A stretch of DNA of 64,000 nucleotides from Actinomyces sp. ZJ308. GTDB lineage: Bacteria; Actinomycetota; Actinomycetes; Actinomycetales; Actinomycetaceae. This document shows positions 42,539 through 51,840 of the stretch, one piece after another (position 1 is the stretch's first letter; each line of letters starts with the position of its first letter). A program made the translations under genes and the position numbers. Location of the stretch: positions 124,001-188,000 of the forward strand of contig NZ_JAAIJY010000002.1 of assembly GCF_011752065.1 (NCBI RefSeq). Direction: 5' to 3'. The notes under the pieces are model-generated. The model did no database searches and had not been told where the DNA came from. It was given only the letters and a program-made list of their open reading frames with translations.

Positions 42539-43378
42539 TCAGAGCAGAGTGGTCGGGACGTTGAAGGCTCCGGCAACAGCACGCAGCTCATCGGTGGTGA
42601 CCCCCTCGCCGAGGCCTCCTGTCATGAGGTTGCGGACCTCGTACATGGCGCCGGTCTCGGCGTACTCGACCTTGTCGACGGCGGCCAGGGGGTCAGTATC
42701 GGAGCGCACCATGATCCCGTGCTTGGACCACATGACAAGGACATGGTCGCGCAGAGCCTTCACGCTGCTCTCCATCAGCGTCTGTGAGCCGGGGACCATG
42801 AAGTCAAGCACCTCGATTCCCTCCGGCAGCTGGACGATCGTCTCCGGCTCCCACCGCAGGATGCGGCGGTTGAACTCCTCGGTACTACGGATGTTCCTCA
42901 TATGGGAGAGCTGGACCAGATAAGGGGGCTGGGCGTGGATGACGGACTGGAAGTCCACGGCGCGTCGCTCGACCTGATCGTTGTGGACTGCCAGGTGGGA
43001 GTTGAACTCGCTCGTCGGCCTCATGTACCTCCGCCTGGGGTGGGTGTACCAGGTGCCCGTGGTCCCGTCGTCGTCAACGACGAAGGCGGACACATTCGCC
43101 TCGGGGGAGTCGGCGATGTCGCGTAGACGGCATCCTGAGCCGGTCACGAGGACCGTGCGGCCGGCGAGCGCCGGAGCCGGCAGCGGCAGCTCCGTGCCGG
43201 GATGTGCTTGTGGCAGGCACTCGGCCAGGCCCAGGTCGTCAGCGTCGGCAGCGACGGATACCGAGATGTTGCCGGCTCCTGCCTCGACGGCGTTCATGTG
43301 GTCCAGTCGGAGTCCGGCGGCTCCCATTCGCGAGAGGATCTCGTCCAGAGTCGGGTGAGTGGTCGTCTGGGTGGTCAT
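42539..43378 (-). CDS. rhaD: Rhamnulose-1-phosphate aldolase
   Basis: 279 residues from ATG 43378; an in-frame TTG at 43414 is less likely. It splits L-rhamnulose 1-phosphate into dihydroxyacetone phosphate and L-lactaldehyde. Class II aldolase features: AGAGNISVSVAAD near the start, RTVLVTGSGCRLRDI, SEFNSHLAVHNDQ, the zinc-ligand block VIHAQPPYLVQLSHM, and WSKHGIMVRSD with the third His. It is the last gene of the rhamnose operon, 55 bases after rhaB. Confidence 0.95.
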   Translation of the reverse strand: MTTQTTTHPTLDEILSRMGAAGLRLDHMNAVEAGAGNISVSVAADADDLGLAECLPQAHPGTELPLPAPALAGRTVLVTGSGCRLRDIADSPEANVSAFVVDDDGTTGTWYTHPRRRYMRPTSEFNSHLAVHNDQVERRAVDFQSVIHAQPPYLVQLSHMRNIRSTEEFNRRILRWEPETIVQLPEGIEVLDFMVPGSQTLMESSVKALRDHVLVMWSKHGIMVRSDTDPLAAVDKVEYAETGAMYEVRNLMTGGLGEGVTTDELRAVAGAFNVPTTLL

Positions 43379-43433
43379 GGTTCTGTTGTCTCCAATGAGG
43401 TGTTTCGCGTTCAAAGGTTGCTGACCGGATGGA

Positions 43434-44960
43434 TCAGCCGAAGAGACGGCGTTCCACGGCGTCCCAGTCGGCGCAGGCTCCGCTGTCGGGTACGTACCGC
43501 GTCAGCCGACTCGAGTGACGGATCAGACGCCGTAGGTCGCTCAGGTCTCCGTCGATCAGACCGGCTCCTCGAGCGGCGATGACGATGTTGCCCAGGGCCG
43601 TGCCCTCAGCCGGGCCGGCCATCACGGGGAGACCGGTCGCGTCTGCGGCGAGCTGGCACAGGAGCCGGTTGCGGATGCCGCCGCCGACGACGTGCAGCAC
43701 CTTCACCTCTCGTCCCGAGAGCTCCACGGCCTGGCGCACCGCGCGGCGGTAGGCCAGGGCGAGGGAGTCGTTGATGCAGCGGACGTACTCCCCGATGTCT
43801 CGAGGCAGCGGCTGCTCGGTGGCACGTGCGGCGTCATCGATGCGCGCCGCCATGTCACCGGGGTCGTAGAAGGCGGCGTCATTGATATCGATGACGGTTC
43901 GTAGCGGCTCGGCTGCTGCCGCGGCTGCGTCGACCTCCGGCAAGGAGATCTCCAGGCCCTGGTCGCGCCAGGTGCGAACGGCTTCGTTAAGGACCCAAAG
44001 CCCCATGACGTTCTTGAGATAGCGAACAGTGTGGTCCACGCCGAGCTCGTTGGTGAAGTTTGCGGTCCGAGACGCCTCGGTGAGCACGGGCTCGTCCAGC
44101 TCCAGGCCGACCAGCGACCAGGTTCCGCAGGAGACGTAGGCGAACTCGGAGTCCGTGGCCGGTACGGAGGCAACGGCGGAGGCCGTGTCGTGACTACCGA
44201 CAGCGATGACAGGAGTGGGTCTCCCGTCTGGACCGAAGATGTCCGCCGCATCGGGTCGTACTGTCCCGATGACGGTTCCCGGCTCGATGATGTCGGGCAG
44301 CAGGCCGCTCAGGTCGAGACCGATCTCCGTGCGCAGACGCTCCAGCAGGGGGCGGGACCAGGTTCTGCGACGCGCATCAACCAGCCCGGTGGTCGATGCG
44401 TTGGTCACCTCGGCAGTCCGTTTGCCGGTGAGGAAGCAGGCGAGAAGATCGGGCAGGAGCATCAGGGCGTGGGAGCCGGCGCCATCAGATGTCCGGGGTA
44501 AGCCGTCGTCCCGTTGCTGGGCCATGAGCTGGAACATCGTGTTGAAGTCCTGTACCTGCAACCCGTTGATCGCGTAAATCTCCTGCGCGGGAATTCTTGT
44601 GAAAACCTGTTCGGGAACCCCTCGGGTGCGTGCGGACCGGTAGGCGTGGACCTGGGATGACAAGGCGCCGGAGGCATTGACCAACCCGTAGTCCACTCCC
44701 CAGGTGTCAATACCGATCGCGGAAAGTGGGCCGACGTTGCGAACAGCGGTGAGTAGACCCTGACGCACCTCGCTCCACAGGTGCAGCACGTCCCAGAACA
44801 GGCGCTCCCCGTCTCTGGTGGGCACGGGTACGACGCTGTTCGAGAAGCGCCTGATCTCAGTGAGGGAGACGCGCCCGTTGGCGACGGTGCCGACCATGAC
44901 GCGTCCGGAGGATGCGCCGAGGTCCACGGCGCCGATGTGGACAGGAGTGGCGTCGGACAT
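43434..44960 (-). CDS. rhaB: Rhamnulokinase
   Basis: 508 residues from ATG 44960. Phosphorylates L-rhamnulose at O-1. It is a FGGY-type sugar kinase: AVDLGASSGRVMVGTV is the first phosphate-binding loop, GIDTWGVDYGLV contains the catalytic Asp, IAVGSHDTASAVASVPA and YVSCGTWSLVGLEL line the sugar site, and LHVVGGGIRNRLLCQLAADATG is the adenosine motif. It lies 94 bases after rhaI. Length and motifs match the bacterial family. Confidence 0.96.
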   Translation of the reverse strand: MSDATPVHIGAVDLGASSGRVMVGTVANGRVSLTEIRRFSNSVVPVPTRDGERLFWDVLHLWSEVRQGLLTAVRNVGPLSAIGIDTWGVDYGLVNASGALSSQVHAYRSARTRGVPEQVFTRIPAQEIYAINGLQVQDFNTMFQLMAQQRDDGLPRTSDGAGSHALMLLPDLLACFLTGKRTAEVTNASTTGLVDARRRTWSRPLLERLRTEIGLDLSGLLPDIIEPGTVIGTVRPDAADIFGPDGRPTPVIAVGSHDTASAVASVPATDSEFAYVSCGTWSLVGLELDEPVLTEASRTANFTNELGVDHTVRYLKNVMGLWVLNEAVRTWRDQGLEISLPEVDAAAAAAEPLRTVIDINDAAFYDPGDMAARIDDAARATEQPLPRDIGEYVRCINDSLALAYRRAVRQAVELSGREVKVLHVVGGGIRNRLLCQLAADATGLPVMAGPAEGTALGNIVIAARGAGLIDGDLSDLRRLIRHSSRLTRYVPDSGACADWDAVERRLFG

Positions 44961-45054
44961 GAGAGAACCTTTCGGGTGATGATGCGGGGGCGGCCTGGAA
45001 CCGGAGCGGGCGGGGTCGGGGCCCGCCCACTCCGGCCTCGGACGCGATGAGGAC

Positions 45055-46239
45055 TCAGGCTCCCCAGCCTGCGGCACTGCCTCCGATGCGCTCCGAGCGA
45101 ATGCGTTCGAGGTATCCCGAATCGAGGAAGGCGCGCATCGGATCGGGGGCCAGTCCTTGGGACTCTCGCAGCTCGGCGAGCATCGGGCGCACGTCGGTGT
45201 TGAAGGCGTCAACGAAGATGTCATTGGCACCCAGCACGTCGCCGGCGAGCTGGGCTGCCTTCAGGGCCTCCCGGTCCACGAGCAACGCCTTGGCGGTGGC
45301 CTCCTGGACGTTGGTCGCGGAACGGATCTCGCCAGGAATCTTCTCCTCCAGGTTGTGGCACTGATCGAGCATGAAATTGACCCCGGAGTCAGGAGCCAGG
45401 GCCCCGGCGGCGACGATCTCGTTCATAATGCGGAAGAGCTGGTAGGGATCGGCGGCGCCGACGATGAGGTCGTCGTCGGCGTAGAAACGTGAGTTGAAGT
45501 CGAAGGCTCCCAGACGTCCCAGGCGGACCAGCTGGGCGACAATGAACTCGATATTTGTTCCCGGCGCATGGTGCCCGGTGTCCAGCACTACTTTGGCGCG
45601 CTCCCCGAGAGCCAGGCAGTGGACGAGGCTGGTGCCCCAATCCGGCACGTCGGTGTGGTAGAAGGCCGGTTCGAAGAACTTGTATTCCAGGACAAGGTGC
45701 TGGTCCTCATCGAGTGCCGCGTAGATCTGGGACAAGGAGTCGGCAAGACGATCCTGACGCTCGCGAATGGAGTCCTGACCGGGATAGTTCGTCCCGTCGG
45801 CCAACCAGATCTTCAGTGCCGGGGACCCAGTGGCCCGCATAATATCGATGCACTCCAGGTGGTGGGCGATCGCCTTGGTGCGAATCCGCTCGTCAGGATT
45901 GGTCAGGCTGCCGAGCTTGTAGTCCTCGTCCTGGAACACGTTGGAGTTGATCGTCCCGATCCGGACGCCCCGGTCCTCGGCGTGCCGGCGAAGGGCCTCG
46001 TAGTTATCAGTCTTGTCCCACGGGATGTGGAGAGAGACTCGGGGGGTGATGCCGGTGACGTTGTTGACCTCGGCGACGTCGTCGATCTTCTCGTACGGGT
46101 CACGGGGGACGCCTGCGGTGGTGAAGACGCGGAAACGAGTCCCCGAGTTGCCGAAGGCCCAGCTGGGCAGCTCGATGGTCTGTGTCCTCAGTAGGCTGAG
46201 TGCTTCCGGGGTCAGGTCGGACAGGCTTGGGCCGGTCAT
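45055..46239 (-). CDS. rhaI: L-rhamnose isomerase, RhaI type
   Basis: 394 residues. Converts L-rhamnose to L-rhamnulose. The sequence follows the Pseudomonas stutzeri RhaI form rather than E. coli RhaA: SWAFGNSGTRFRVF, SLHIPWDKTDNYEALRRHA, IKIWLADGTNYPGQ-like KIWLADGTNYPGQDS, EYKFFEPAFYHTDVPDWG, VVLDTGHHAPGTNIEFIV and FDFNSRFYADDDLIVGA. The conserved Glu, Asp and His for the two metal ions lie in the last three. It is 157 bases downstream of the transporter gene. Confidence 0.95.
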   Translation of the reverse strand: MTGPSLSDLTPEALSLLRTQTIELPSWAFGNSGTRFRVFTTAGVPRDPYEKIDDVAEVNNVTGITPRVSLHIPWDKTDNYEALRRHAEDRGVRIGTINSNVFQDEDYKLGSLTNPDERIRTKAIAHHLECIDIMRATGSPALKIWLADGTNYPGQDSIRERQDRLADSLSQIYAALDEDQHLVLEYKFFEPAFYHTDVPDWGTSLVHCLALGERAKVVLDTGHHAPGTNIEFIVAQLVRLGRLGAFDFNSRFYADDDLIVGAADPYQLFRIMNEIVAAGALAPDSGVNFMLDQCHNLEEKIPGEIRSATNVQEATAKALLVDREALKAAQLAGDVLGANDIFVDAFNTDVRPMLAELRESQGLAPDPMRAFLDSGYLERIRSERIGGSAAGWGA

Positions 46240-46396
46240 AGCGGTTCTCCGTTTCTGTGGGGCTGATCTGTGGGGTGGATTGGTGAGCTGTCAGTGGATC
46301 GGATCGGGGTGACGCGTTGCTGGACGGACTTGTTGTGGAGGCGCCGGTGCGGGGTGCGGCCCGGCCTTCACGGGCTTCACCCCGACCAACCGGCGA

Positions 46397-47680
46397 TCAT
46401 GCGTTGAGCACGTGCTCTCCGTAACGTTCCATCTCGATCTCCTCAAGGCTCTTCCCCTGGGTCCTCGGGGCGCCGATTGTTCCGACGGCGGTGGCCACCA
46501 CCAGGAATCCGATCAGGATGATGCCGTCGATCAGCAGGCCGCCCGGGCGGGCGAGGATGACGGGGAAGATCAGGGAGATCAGGCCGGAGGCGAGACGTAC
46601 GACGAAGAAGACGATGCCCTGGGCCGCTGAGCGGTATGGGGTTGCGAACAGCTCGGGAGACCACACCGAGTAGAAGGCCTGGGCCGACGGTCCTGCGGAG
46701 AGGCCCCAGATGACCGTGTACCCGAAAGCGGTCCAGGCGGCGTCGGACGGGCCGAAGACCAGAACGATCCAGGACACGATGGCGAGGAGCCCGCCCACCA
46801 GGTAGTGCCAGCGGTAAGGCACTCGGTCGACCAGTCCCATGAAGATGAATGTCGAGACAATGACGAAGCCCCAGGAGAGCATGGAGAACAGGTTGGTCTG
46901 CAGGGTCTCGTAGCCCATGGAGCTGAGGATCGTGGGCAGGAAGATCCCGTTCTGGGAGGCCGCCTGGTTCCAGCAGGTGTAGATGACCGCGAGGAACACC
47001 AGGGCGCTGATGTTGACACGGCGGTTGAAGAGCTTGCGGAACGATGCCCACATTGACGGGGGCTTGGCGTCCGCCCCGCCTTTGGCGTTCTCCCAGGTCT
47101 CAGACTCCTCAAGGCCCCGTCGGATGTACCAGGTGGCCAGGGCGATGACGACGAGGTGAGCGAAGACGATGCGGCTGCCGAGCAGCCCCAGCGGAGTCAG
47201 TGCCGCCGCCAGGCCGAAACCGATGAAGGGGCCGAATGACCAGGCGAGCTGGGTGGCGCCGATGTGCTTGCCGCGCTGGTCGGTGGGGGCGAACTCTGCG
47301 ATGTAGGTCCACCCCGCGGGAACGGATGCGCCCACCGCCAGACCGATGATGATGAAACCGGTGAAGAGCATGGCCAGGTTGGTTGTGAAGACGACCACAA
47401 GGCCACCGGCGGCGTAGAGGAGGAGATCGTAGGTGTAGATGAACTTACGGCCGTACTTGTCGCACAGGGGCCCACCGATGAGAGCGCCGATGGCGGCACC
47501 GAATGCGTTGGCGCTGAATGCGGCCAGAAGACCGGCGATGGTGCCGTCGTCGTCGGGGAAGTACGCCTTGCCCCAGAAGCCGAGGGATGTTGCGATGGCA
47601 ATGATGGAACCGGAGTCGATGTAGTTCGACATGGAGACTGCGGCAGTCGCCTTCCAGCCGGTCAGAGGGGTTTGAGCCAT
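46397..47680 (-). CDS. MFS sugar transporter, probable L-rhamnose uptake
   Basis: 427 residues from ATG 47680, preceded by AAGGAGGAGAGA. It has twelve hydrophobic segments and the MFS sugar-porter loops GGPLCDKYGRKFIYTYDLLL and RSAAQGIVFFVV. VSMSNYIDSGSIIAIATSLG starts the first helix. The position between the mutarotase and isomerase genes indicates that rhamnose is its substrate, although the family alone would not. The C-terminus is cytoplasmic and polar (GKSLEEIEMERYG). The 157-base gap to rhaI has no gene. Confidence 0.88.
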   Translation of the reverse strand: MAQTPLTGWKATAAVSMSNYIDSGSIIAIATSLGFWGKAYFPDDDGTIAGLLAAFSANAFGAAIGALIGGPLCDKYGRKFIYTYDLLLYAAGGLVVVFTTNLAMLFTGFIIIGLAVGASVPAGWTYIAEFAPTDQRGKHIGATQLAWSFGPFIGFGLAAALTPLGLLGSRIVFAHLVVIALATWYIRRGLEESETWENAKGGADAKPPSMWASFRKLFNRRVNISALVFLAVIYTCWNQAASQNGIFLPTILSSMGYETLQTNLFSMLSWGFVIVSTFIFMGLVDRVPYRWHYLVGGLLAIVSWIVLVFGPSDAAWTAFGYTVIWGLSAGPSAQAFYSVWSPELFATPYRSAAQGIVFFVVRLASGLISLIFPVILARPGGLLIDGIILIGFLVVATAVGTIGAPRTQGKSLEEIEMERYGEHVLNA

Positions 47681-47723
47681 TCTCTCCTCCTTGAGAGATC
47701 TGAAGGGTGGGTGAAGCGGGGCG

Positions 47724-48110
47724 TCACGGGAGGTGGAAGTACTGGGCGAGGATCTCGGGTGTGCCGCCACCGGGCTGGACGAAGTACTGGGCCATCTCGG
47801 TCTGCCAGCGCGTATTGACGTCGTCGTCCTCCATGGCCCTCATCGAGGCGGCGGCGTCATCGGACTCGAAGTAGCCGACGACGAGGCCGTCCTCAGGCCT
47901 CAAGAAGAGGGAGTACCGGCGCCAGCCGGCGTTGCTGAGGGCGTCGCGCATGTCCTGCCAGACGTGCTGATGAACCTCGACGTACTCCGTGAGGCGCTCG
48001 GGACGCACTCGCAGGAGGAAGCAGCAGCGCTGCTCCGAGCGCTGTGGTGTGTGATCGAGGAGGGCCTTGAGCTGATCCTGGCCGGCTGATGCGGTTGGCG
48101 GGGTGGTCAT
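47724..48110 (-). CDS. rhaM: L-rhamnose mutarotase
   Basis: 128 residues from ATG 48110. Interconverts alpha and beta anomers of L-rhamnose. The family pattern is clear: CCFLLRVRPERLTEYVEVHQHVW (His near the active site), MRDALSNAGWRRYSLFL, VVGYFESDDAAASMRAM and MAQYFVQPGG. An N-terminal extension of about 25 residues (TPPTASAGQDQ) precedes the core. It is the first gene of the rhamnose operon; the promoter and operator lie just upstream. Confidence 0.95.
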   Translation of the reverse strand: MTTPPTASAGQDQLKALLDHTPQRSEQRCCFLLRVRPERLTEYVEVHQHVWQDMRDALSNAGWRRYSLFLRPEDGLVVGYFESDDAAASMRAMEDDDVNTRWQTEMAQYFVQPGGGTPEILAQYFHLP

Positions 48111-48150
48111 CGAACGTCCTTGTCCGTGGGGAGGGGCGGGGCGACTCAAA

Positions 48151-48162
48151 TGAATCGTTTCA
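48151..48162. promoter_or_regulatory. LacI-type operator
   Basis: TGAATCGTTTCA is a near-palindrome of the TGAAACGTTTCA class bound by LacI/GalR proteins. It overlaps the region just after the -10 box of the rhamnose operon promoter, so the divergent LacI protein would block transcription without inducer. Confidence 0.7.
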
Positions 48163-48165
48163 ATC

Positions 48166-48194
48166 AATGTAGCATCGCTCACTTGAAGCGGCAA
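48166..48194 (-). promoter_or_regulatory. Promoter of the rhamnose operon
   Basis: On the minus strand TTGCCG (48189-48194) and TACATT (48166-48171) are 17 bases apart. The -10 lies about 55 bases before the rhaM ATG and touches the operator at 48151-48162. Confidence 0.55.
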
Positions 48195-48382
48195 CCTCCG
48201 CTGGAGCGCGTGAGGCGGTGAGCCTCAGTGCCGTGCGCTGCGCGACTTGCGCAGATTTTCATGGAATGATTTCGCAGGCCCTGTCATGCCCGGTGGCGAG
48301 GGTGATGCGAAGCGACTCGGAACGCCGTCGACATCGACAGGGGCGACTGCACTCGCGCTTCCGCTCAGCGAAAGGGGGACAC

Positions 48383-49405
48383 ATGGATACAGTCGCGTCA
48401 GTGCGTCCCTCGGTGCGGGACGTCGCCGCCTGTGCCGGTGTGTCCGTGGGCACCGTCTCCCATGTGCTCAATCATCCCGAACGTGTCTCCGAGACGACTC
48501 GCAAGCGCGTGGAGGAGGCGATCGCGTCTCTGGGATTCGTGCGCTCGGAGACCGCGCGTCGTCTGCGTGATCGCGGGTCGAGCGTTGTCGGGGTCGTCGT
48601 CCATGATGTGTCCAACCCTTTTTTCACCGAAGCTGCTCGTGGGATCGAGGATCGTCTCCGTGAGTCGGGGTGCGTGCCGATGCTGTGCTCCTCTGACGCC
48701 GACTCTGCTCGCGAGCAGGAGATCCTATCCCTCCTGGCCGGAATGAGCTTACGAGGCGTGATCATCATGCCCTCGGCTACGACGCTGGACCGGCTCGGTA
48801 TTTTCACGGAGCGAGGCATCCGCGTGGTCCTCATGGGCCATCCCCCGCTTCCCGGAACTCTGTCCACCGTTACCGGAGACGACGTCGCAGGAGCTCGGGC
48901 CGCGGTCTCCCATCTGCTGGAGCTCGGTCACCGGAGGATCGGATTCGTCAACGGCCCCACTGCCATACGGCAGGCACGGGACCGGCGCGACGGCGTCCTC
49001 AAGGAGCTCGTGGCGCGAGGGCTCGATCCTGGGGAGGTGCTTCTGGAGGTCGAGTCCGAGGTCGGCTCGAAGAGCTTCGATGCGGCTTCCGGGGCGGCCG
49101 GAGCGGCCAGGCTCCTGAGTGAACCGCACCCGCCGTCGGCGATCTTCTGCGCTAACGACCAGATGGCGATCGGCGCGATGCGGGAGATACGCCGTCGCGA
49201 TCTGTCGATTCCCGGTGATGTAGCGGTTGTCGGCTACGACGACATCTCCTTCGCCGCCGAGCTCATCACGCCGTTGACCAGTGTGCATCAGCCGATGCGT
49301 GAAATGGGTGCGGCCGCCGCCGAGCTGCTTCTCGCAGAGGATGGCCGGACGCGCAGCGAGACCTTCATCCCGACGCTGGTGGTCCGGGAGTCAACGCTCG
49401 GGTGA
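48383..49405 (+). CDS. LacI-family repressor of the rhamnose operon
   Basis: 340 residues from ATG 48383, after AAAGGGGGAC. The LacI helix-turn-helix and hinge are SVRDVAACAGVSVGTVSHVLNHPERVSETTRKRVEEAI. The sugar-binding domain shows VVGVVVHDVSNPFFTEAARG, HRRIGFVNGPTAI, PSAIFCANDQMAIGAMREI and AVVGYDDISFAAELITPLTSV. Divergent transcription from rhaM and an operator in the shared region make it the probable repressor, relieved by rhamnose or a derivative. Confidence 0.92.
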   Translation: MDTVASVRPSVRDVAACAGVSVGTVSHVLNHPERVSETTRKRVEEAIASLGFVRSETARRLRDRGSSVVGVVVHDVSNPFFTEAARGIEDRLRESGCVPMLCSSDADSAREQEILSLLAGMSLRGVIIMPSATTLDRLGIFTERGIRVVLMGHPPLPGTLSTVTGDDVAGARAAVSHLLELGHRRIGFVNGPTAIRQARDRRDGVLKELVARGLDPGEVLLEVESEVGSKSFDAASGAAGAARLLSEPHPPSAIFCANDQMAIGAMREIRRRDLSIPGDVAVVGYDDISFAAELITPLTSVHQPMREMGAAAAELLLAEDGRTRSETFIPTLVVRESTLG

Positions 49406-49542
49406 TCGGTCCGCGGCGTCGGGTAAGGCTCTTCCTGCCCGGACTGTTGTCGCCGGTCGCGTGAGAAGCGTGCTCAGGAGGCGGAGAAGCGTACGGCTGT
49501 TCCGCATGCCGTCACCATGAGCATGCCGTTGTCCGAGCACGC

Positions 49543-50094
49543 CTATAGGCGTCCTGACATCTCCTTGTGATCTTGTCCTGCCGCTCGGAGTCGCGCACCG
49601 TTGAGGAGGCGGCCGTAGCGCTCGCTGATCTCCTCGTGGGCGACTGGCCTGCCGTCGAGGCTCCAGGACAGCAGGTGCTCCAGGTTGAATCGAGGGGCGC
49701 AGCGCGAGCAGGAGACGGGAGAGGCCGGACGGCGCATTCGATCCACCTCGTGGCCGGCCGGGCACCTGCCCACCCAGCGTCCACGCAGTCTCGGCGCCCG
49801 GGCGTCCACGAGTCGTCGGCCCGTGGCTCCCAAGCGGATCGCCTCGGCGGCCCAGACGGCGTCGTGCCCGTGACGGGGGCCCACGCGCGCATGGGCGATC
49901 TCATGCAGGATCGTCTCGCGTACCTCAGCCTCGTCATACAGCCCCATGAGGTGGCGGCTGAGCGTGAGTCGGCGTCGCGCGTGATCCGTCTGACCGGCCC
50001 GGCGCCGTGCCCGGTCGAAGGCCAGGTCCCAGTCCCCGACGTCGGCCTCCTCCATGAGGGTGCGCGCCAGGCTCAGGACGTCGGGAAGGTTCAC
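49543..50094 (-). CDS. SprT-like zinc metallopeptidase domain protein
   Basis: 183 residues from GTG 50094. The SprT-like domain has ETILHEIAHARVGPRHGHDAVW, with the HExxH zinc motif (His, Glu, His) and a third ligand His. A zinc ribbon follows: GRCPAGHEVDR and PVSCSRCAPRF, four Cys. The protein lacks the extra domains of SPRTN, and the bacterial role is not established; a link to DNA-protein crosslinks is known only for the eukaryotic relatives. It converges with the LacI gene, with 137 bases between. Confidence 0.9.
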   Translation of the reverse strand: MNLPDVLSLARTLMEEADVGDWDLAFDRARRRAGQTDHARRRLTLSRHLMGLYDEAEVRETILHEIAHARVGPRHGHDAVWAAEAIRLGATGRRLVDARAPRLRGRWVGRCPAGHEVDRMRRPASPVSCSRCAPRFNLEHLLSWSLDGRPVAHEEISERYGRLLNGARLRAAGQDHKEMSGRL

Positions 50095-50142
50095 GTCCCC
50101 ACAGTACGCTCCGCTGTCTTTTGCCAGGATCTCTACTGGGAT

Positions 50143-50230
50143 CGGGGACTGCGATCCTCCTCGAGGACTGCGTTCTGTCGCAGACGACTGGGGGCCGGCC
50201 CCAGTGATCTGCGGGAAAACGCAGTCCCCG
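50143..50230. repeat. Nested inverted-repeat element
   Basis: CGGGGACTGCG (50143-50153) pairs with CGCAGTCCCCG (50220-50230), 66 bases apart. Inside lie CTGTCGCAG (50175-50183) and CTGGGG..CCCCAG (about 50188-50204), which form a second hairpin. TACGTCCCCGA follows at 50240-50250. It sits between the divergent SprT-like gene and the following secreted-protein gene. It could be a folded leader or a small mobile repeat. Confidence 0.5.
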
Positions 50231-50405
50231 TCGGAAAAGTACGTCCCCGACCAGGGGCAGGCTCATGCCTGGAGTTGCCAGGCCGGCACAACCTCGCTAC
50301 CCCGGCACCCGCTGACCCGGGCTCCGGCGCAGCGCCCTGGATGGCCGGTTGTTCCGGGAACTCCTGGAGTCGTGGGGGCGGTGCATGCGGTCTTTGTATG
50401 ACACG

Positions 50406-51539
50406 ATGATGCCGATGTCCCACCATCCCTCCAGTCGACGATCGCGGGCGCGCCGAGGCGCCGGCGGTTCCACGTCGTCCCAGCCCGCCCGTGCCTCGCA
50501 ACGCGCCCGCCCGACGGCGCAGCGCGGCACCGACCGTGCCCGTCCCGGGAGTCAGGGGCGTCATCCCGGGCGGTCCCAGGAGCGCCGAGGGGAACGAGGG
50601 GATACTGAGCGTCCGGGCCGTCTCAGGGCCAGCGTCAAGCGTCGCAGATCGGGGCGGGCCGGCTCCGTCCTGTCCTTTCTGCGCAGTCCGGTCGGCGTCG
50701 TTGTCGCAGCCTTCCTGGTCACGCTCCTGGTGGGCCTGATCGCGCTGCGCGCGGCCGGCTCCTCGCTCAGCGGGCTGATCAACCTGGGGCGGCAGACCTC
50801 CGGGACCACCAGCTCCGCACCGGCCCCGTTGGCGCCCGATACGAGCGGCTTCGACGCCGCCCGAATCATCGACGACGAGGTCTTCTACGACGCCGACGCG
50901 ATGACGCGCGAGGAGATCGCGGCCTTTCTGACGCGGGTCAACGCCGGGTGCCAGCCGGGCAGTGACGGCACCGAGTGCCTGGCCACGGCCACCTTCTCCA
51001 CGCAGGCCCGTGAGGCCACCTCCTTCTGTCCCGGCGGCATCGAGTCCGCCTCCGGGCTCAGCGCGGCCGACGTCGTCTGGGAGGTCTCGCAGGCGTGCGA
51101 CATCAACCCCCAGGTGCTCCTCGTCCTCATCCACAAGGAGCAGGGGCTGCTGACCGCCTCCGGTCGGACCCTGAGCGCCCGCGACTACGAGGCCGCGGCC
51201 GGTTACGCCTGTCCCGATCACGGGACCTGCGACCCTCAGTGGGCAGGCTTCTCCTCCCAGCTCTACGGGGCGGCCTCCCAGTTCCAGCGCTACCGTCTCA
51301 ATCCGGGAACCTACGACGTGGTGGCGCAGCGGCCGACTCAGATCGCCTTCTCGCCCGACGCGCAGTGCGGCAGCGGCGAGCTCACGGTGATGAATCAGGC
51401 GACGGCGGGCCTGTACAACTACACGCCCTTCCAGCCCAACGAGGCCGCCGGCAGCGGAGGAGACCAGTGCACCTCGTGGGGGAACTGGAACTTCTACGGC
51501 TACTTCAAGGCGCTTTTTGGAAGTCCGACGTCGGACTGA
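50406..51539 (+). CDS. Membrane-anchored secreted protein with SLT-like domain
   Basis: About 377 residues; ATG 50406, 50409 or 50415 are possible, and ATG 50385 would add seven. A long Arg/Gly/Ser-rich cytoplasmic segment (about 90 residues) leads to one membrane helix (VGVVVAAFLVTLLVGLIAL). The external part begins SGFDAARIIDDEVFYDADAMT and continues EEIAAFLTRVNAGCQPG, VWEVSQACDINPQVLLVLIHKEQGLL (a lysozyme-like Glu), AGYACPDHGTC and YNYTPFQPNEAA. This is a family conserved in Actinobacteria and often labelled haemagglutinin-like. The fold suggests lytic transglycosylase ancestry. Several Cys pairs fit an extracellular location. Confidence 0.78.
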   Translation: MMPMSHHPSSRRSRARRGAGGSTSSQPARASQRARPTAQRGTDRARPGSQGRHPGRSQERRGERGDTERPGRLRASVKRRRSGRAGSVLSFLRSPVGVVVAAFLVTLLVGLIALRAAGSSLSGLINLGRQTSGTTSSAPAPLAPDTSGFDAARIIDDEVFYDADAMTREEIAAFLTRVNAGCQPGSDGTECLATATFSTQAREATSFCPGGIESASGLSAADVVWEVSQACDINPQVLLVLIHKEQGLLTASGRTLSARDYEAAAGYACPDHGTCDPQWAGFSSQLYGAASQFQRYRLNPGTYDVVAQRPTQIAFSPDAQCGSGELTVMNQATAGLYNYTPFQPNEAAGSGGDQCTSWGNWNFYGYFKALFGSPTSD

Positions 51540-51840
51540 AGGTTCTCGAATGTGCTACGACTCCGGCGCCGTTCCAACGATTCTGAGGTAGGGTGTTGTC
51601 ACACCCGGAAGGCCGTGACCATATCGTCACCAAGCGTCATCATTTAGATGCGTTATTTCCAGCCTTCTCTCAGACAGCGTCGGCAGAGTCATAGTCACCG
51701 CTGGACGGTGGCGACCGCGAGGTACTGGGGAGTACCGCTGACCGGCCACCATCGAGTCTGGGCCACAGCCAAGGGAATGTGCTCGGACGTTCCAGTGAAG
51801 GAGGACCCGCTGCCGAATGGGAACCGGTAAGCGACCTCGT

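Noticed and set aside
51648-51830. A 60-codon frame between the SLT-like gene and cls
   Set aside because: No ribosome site, family or compositional support; left as intergenic.
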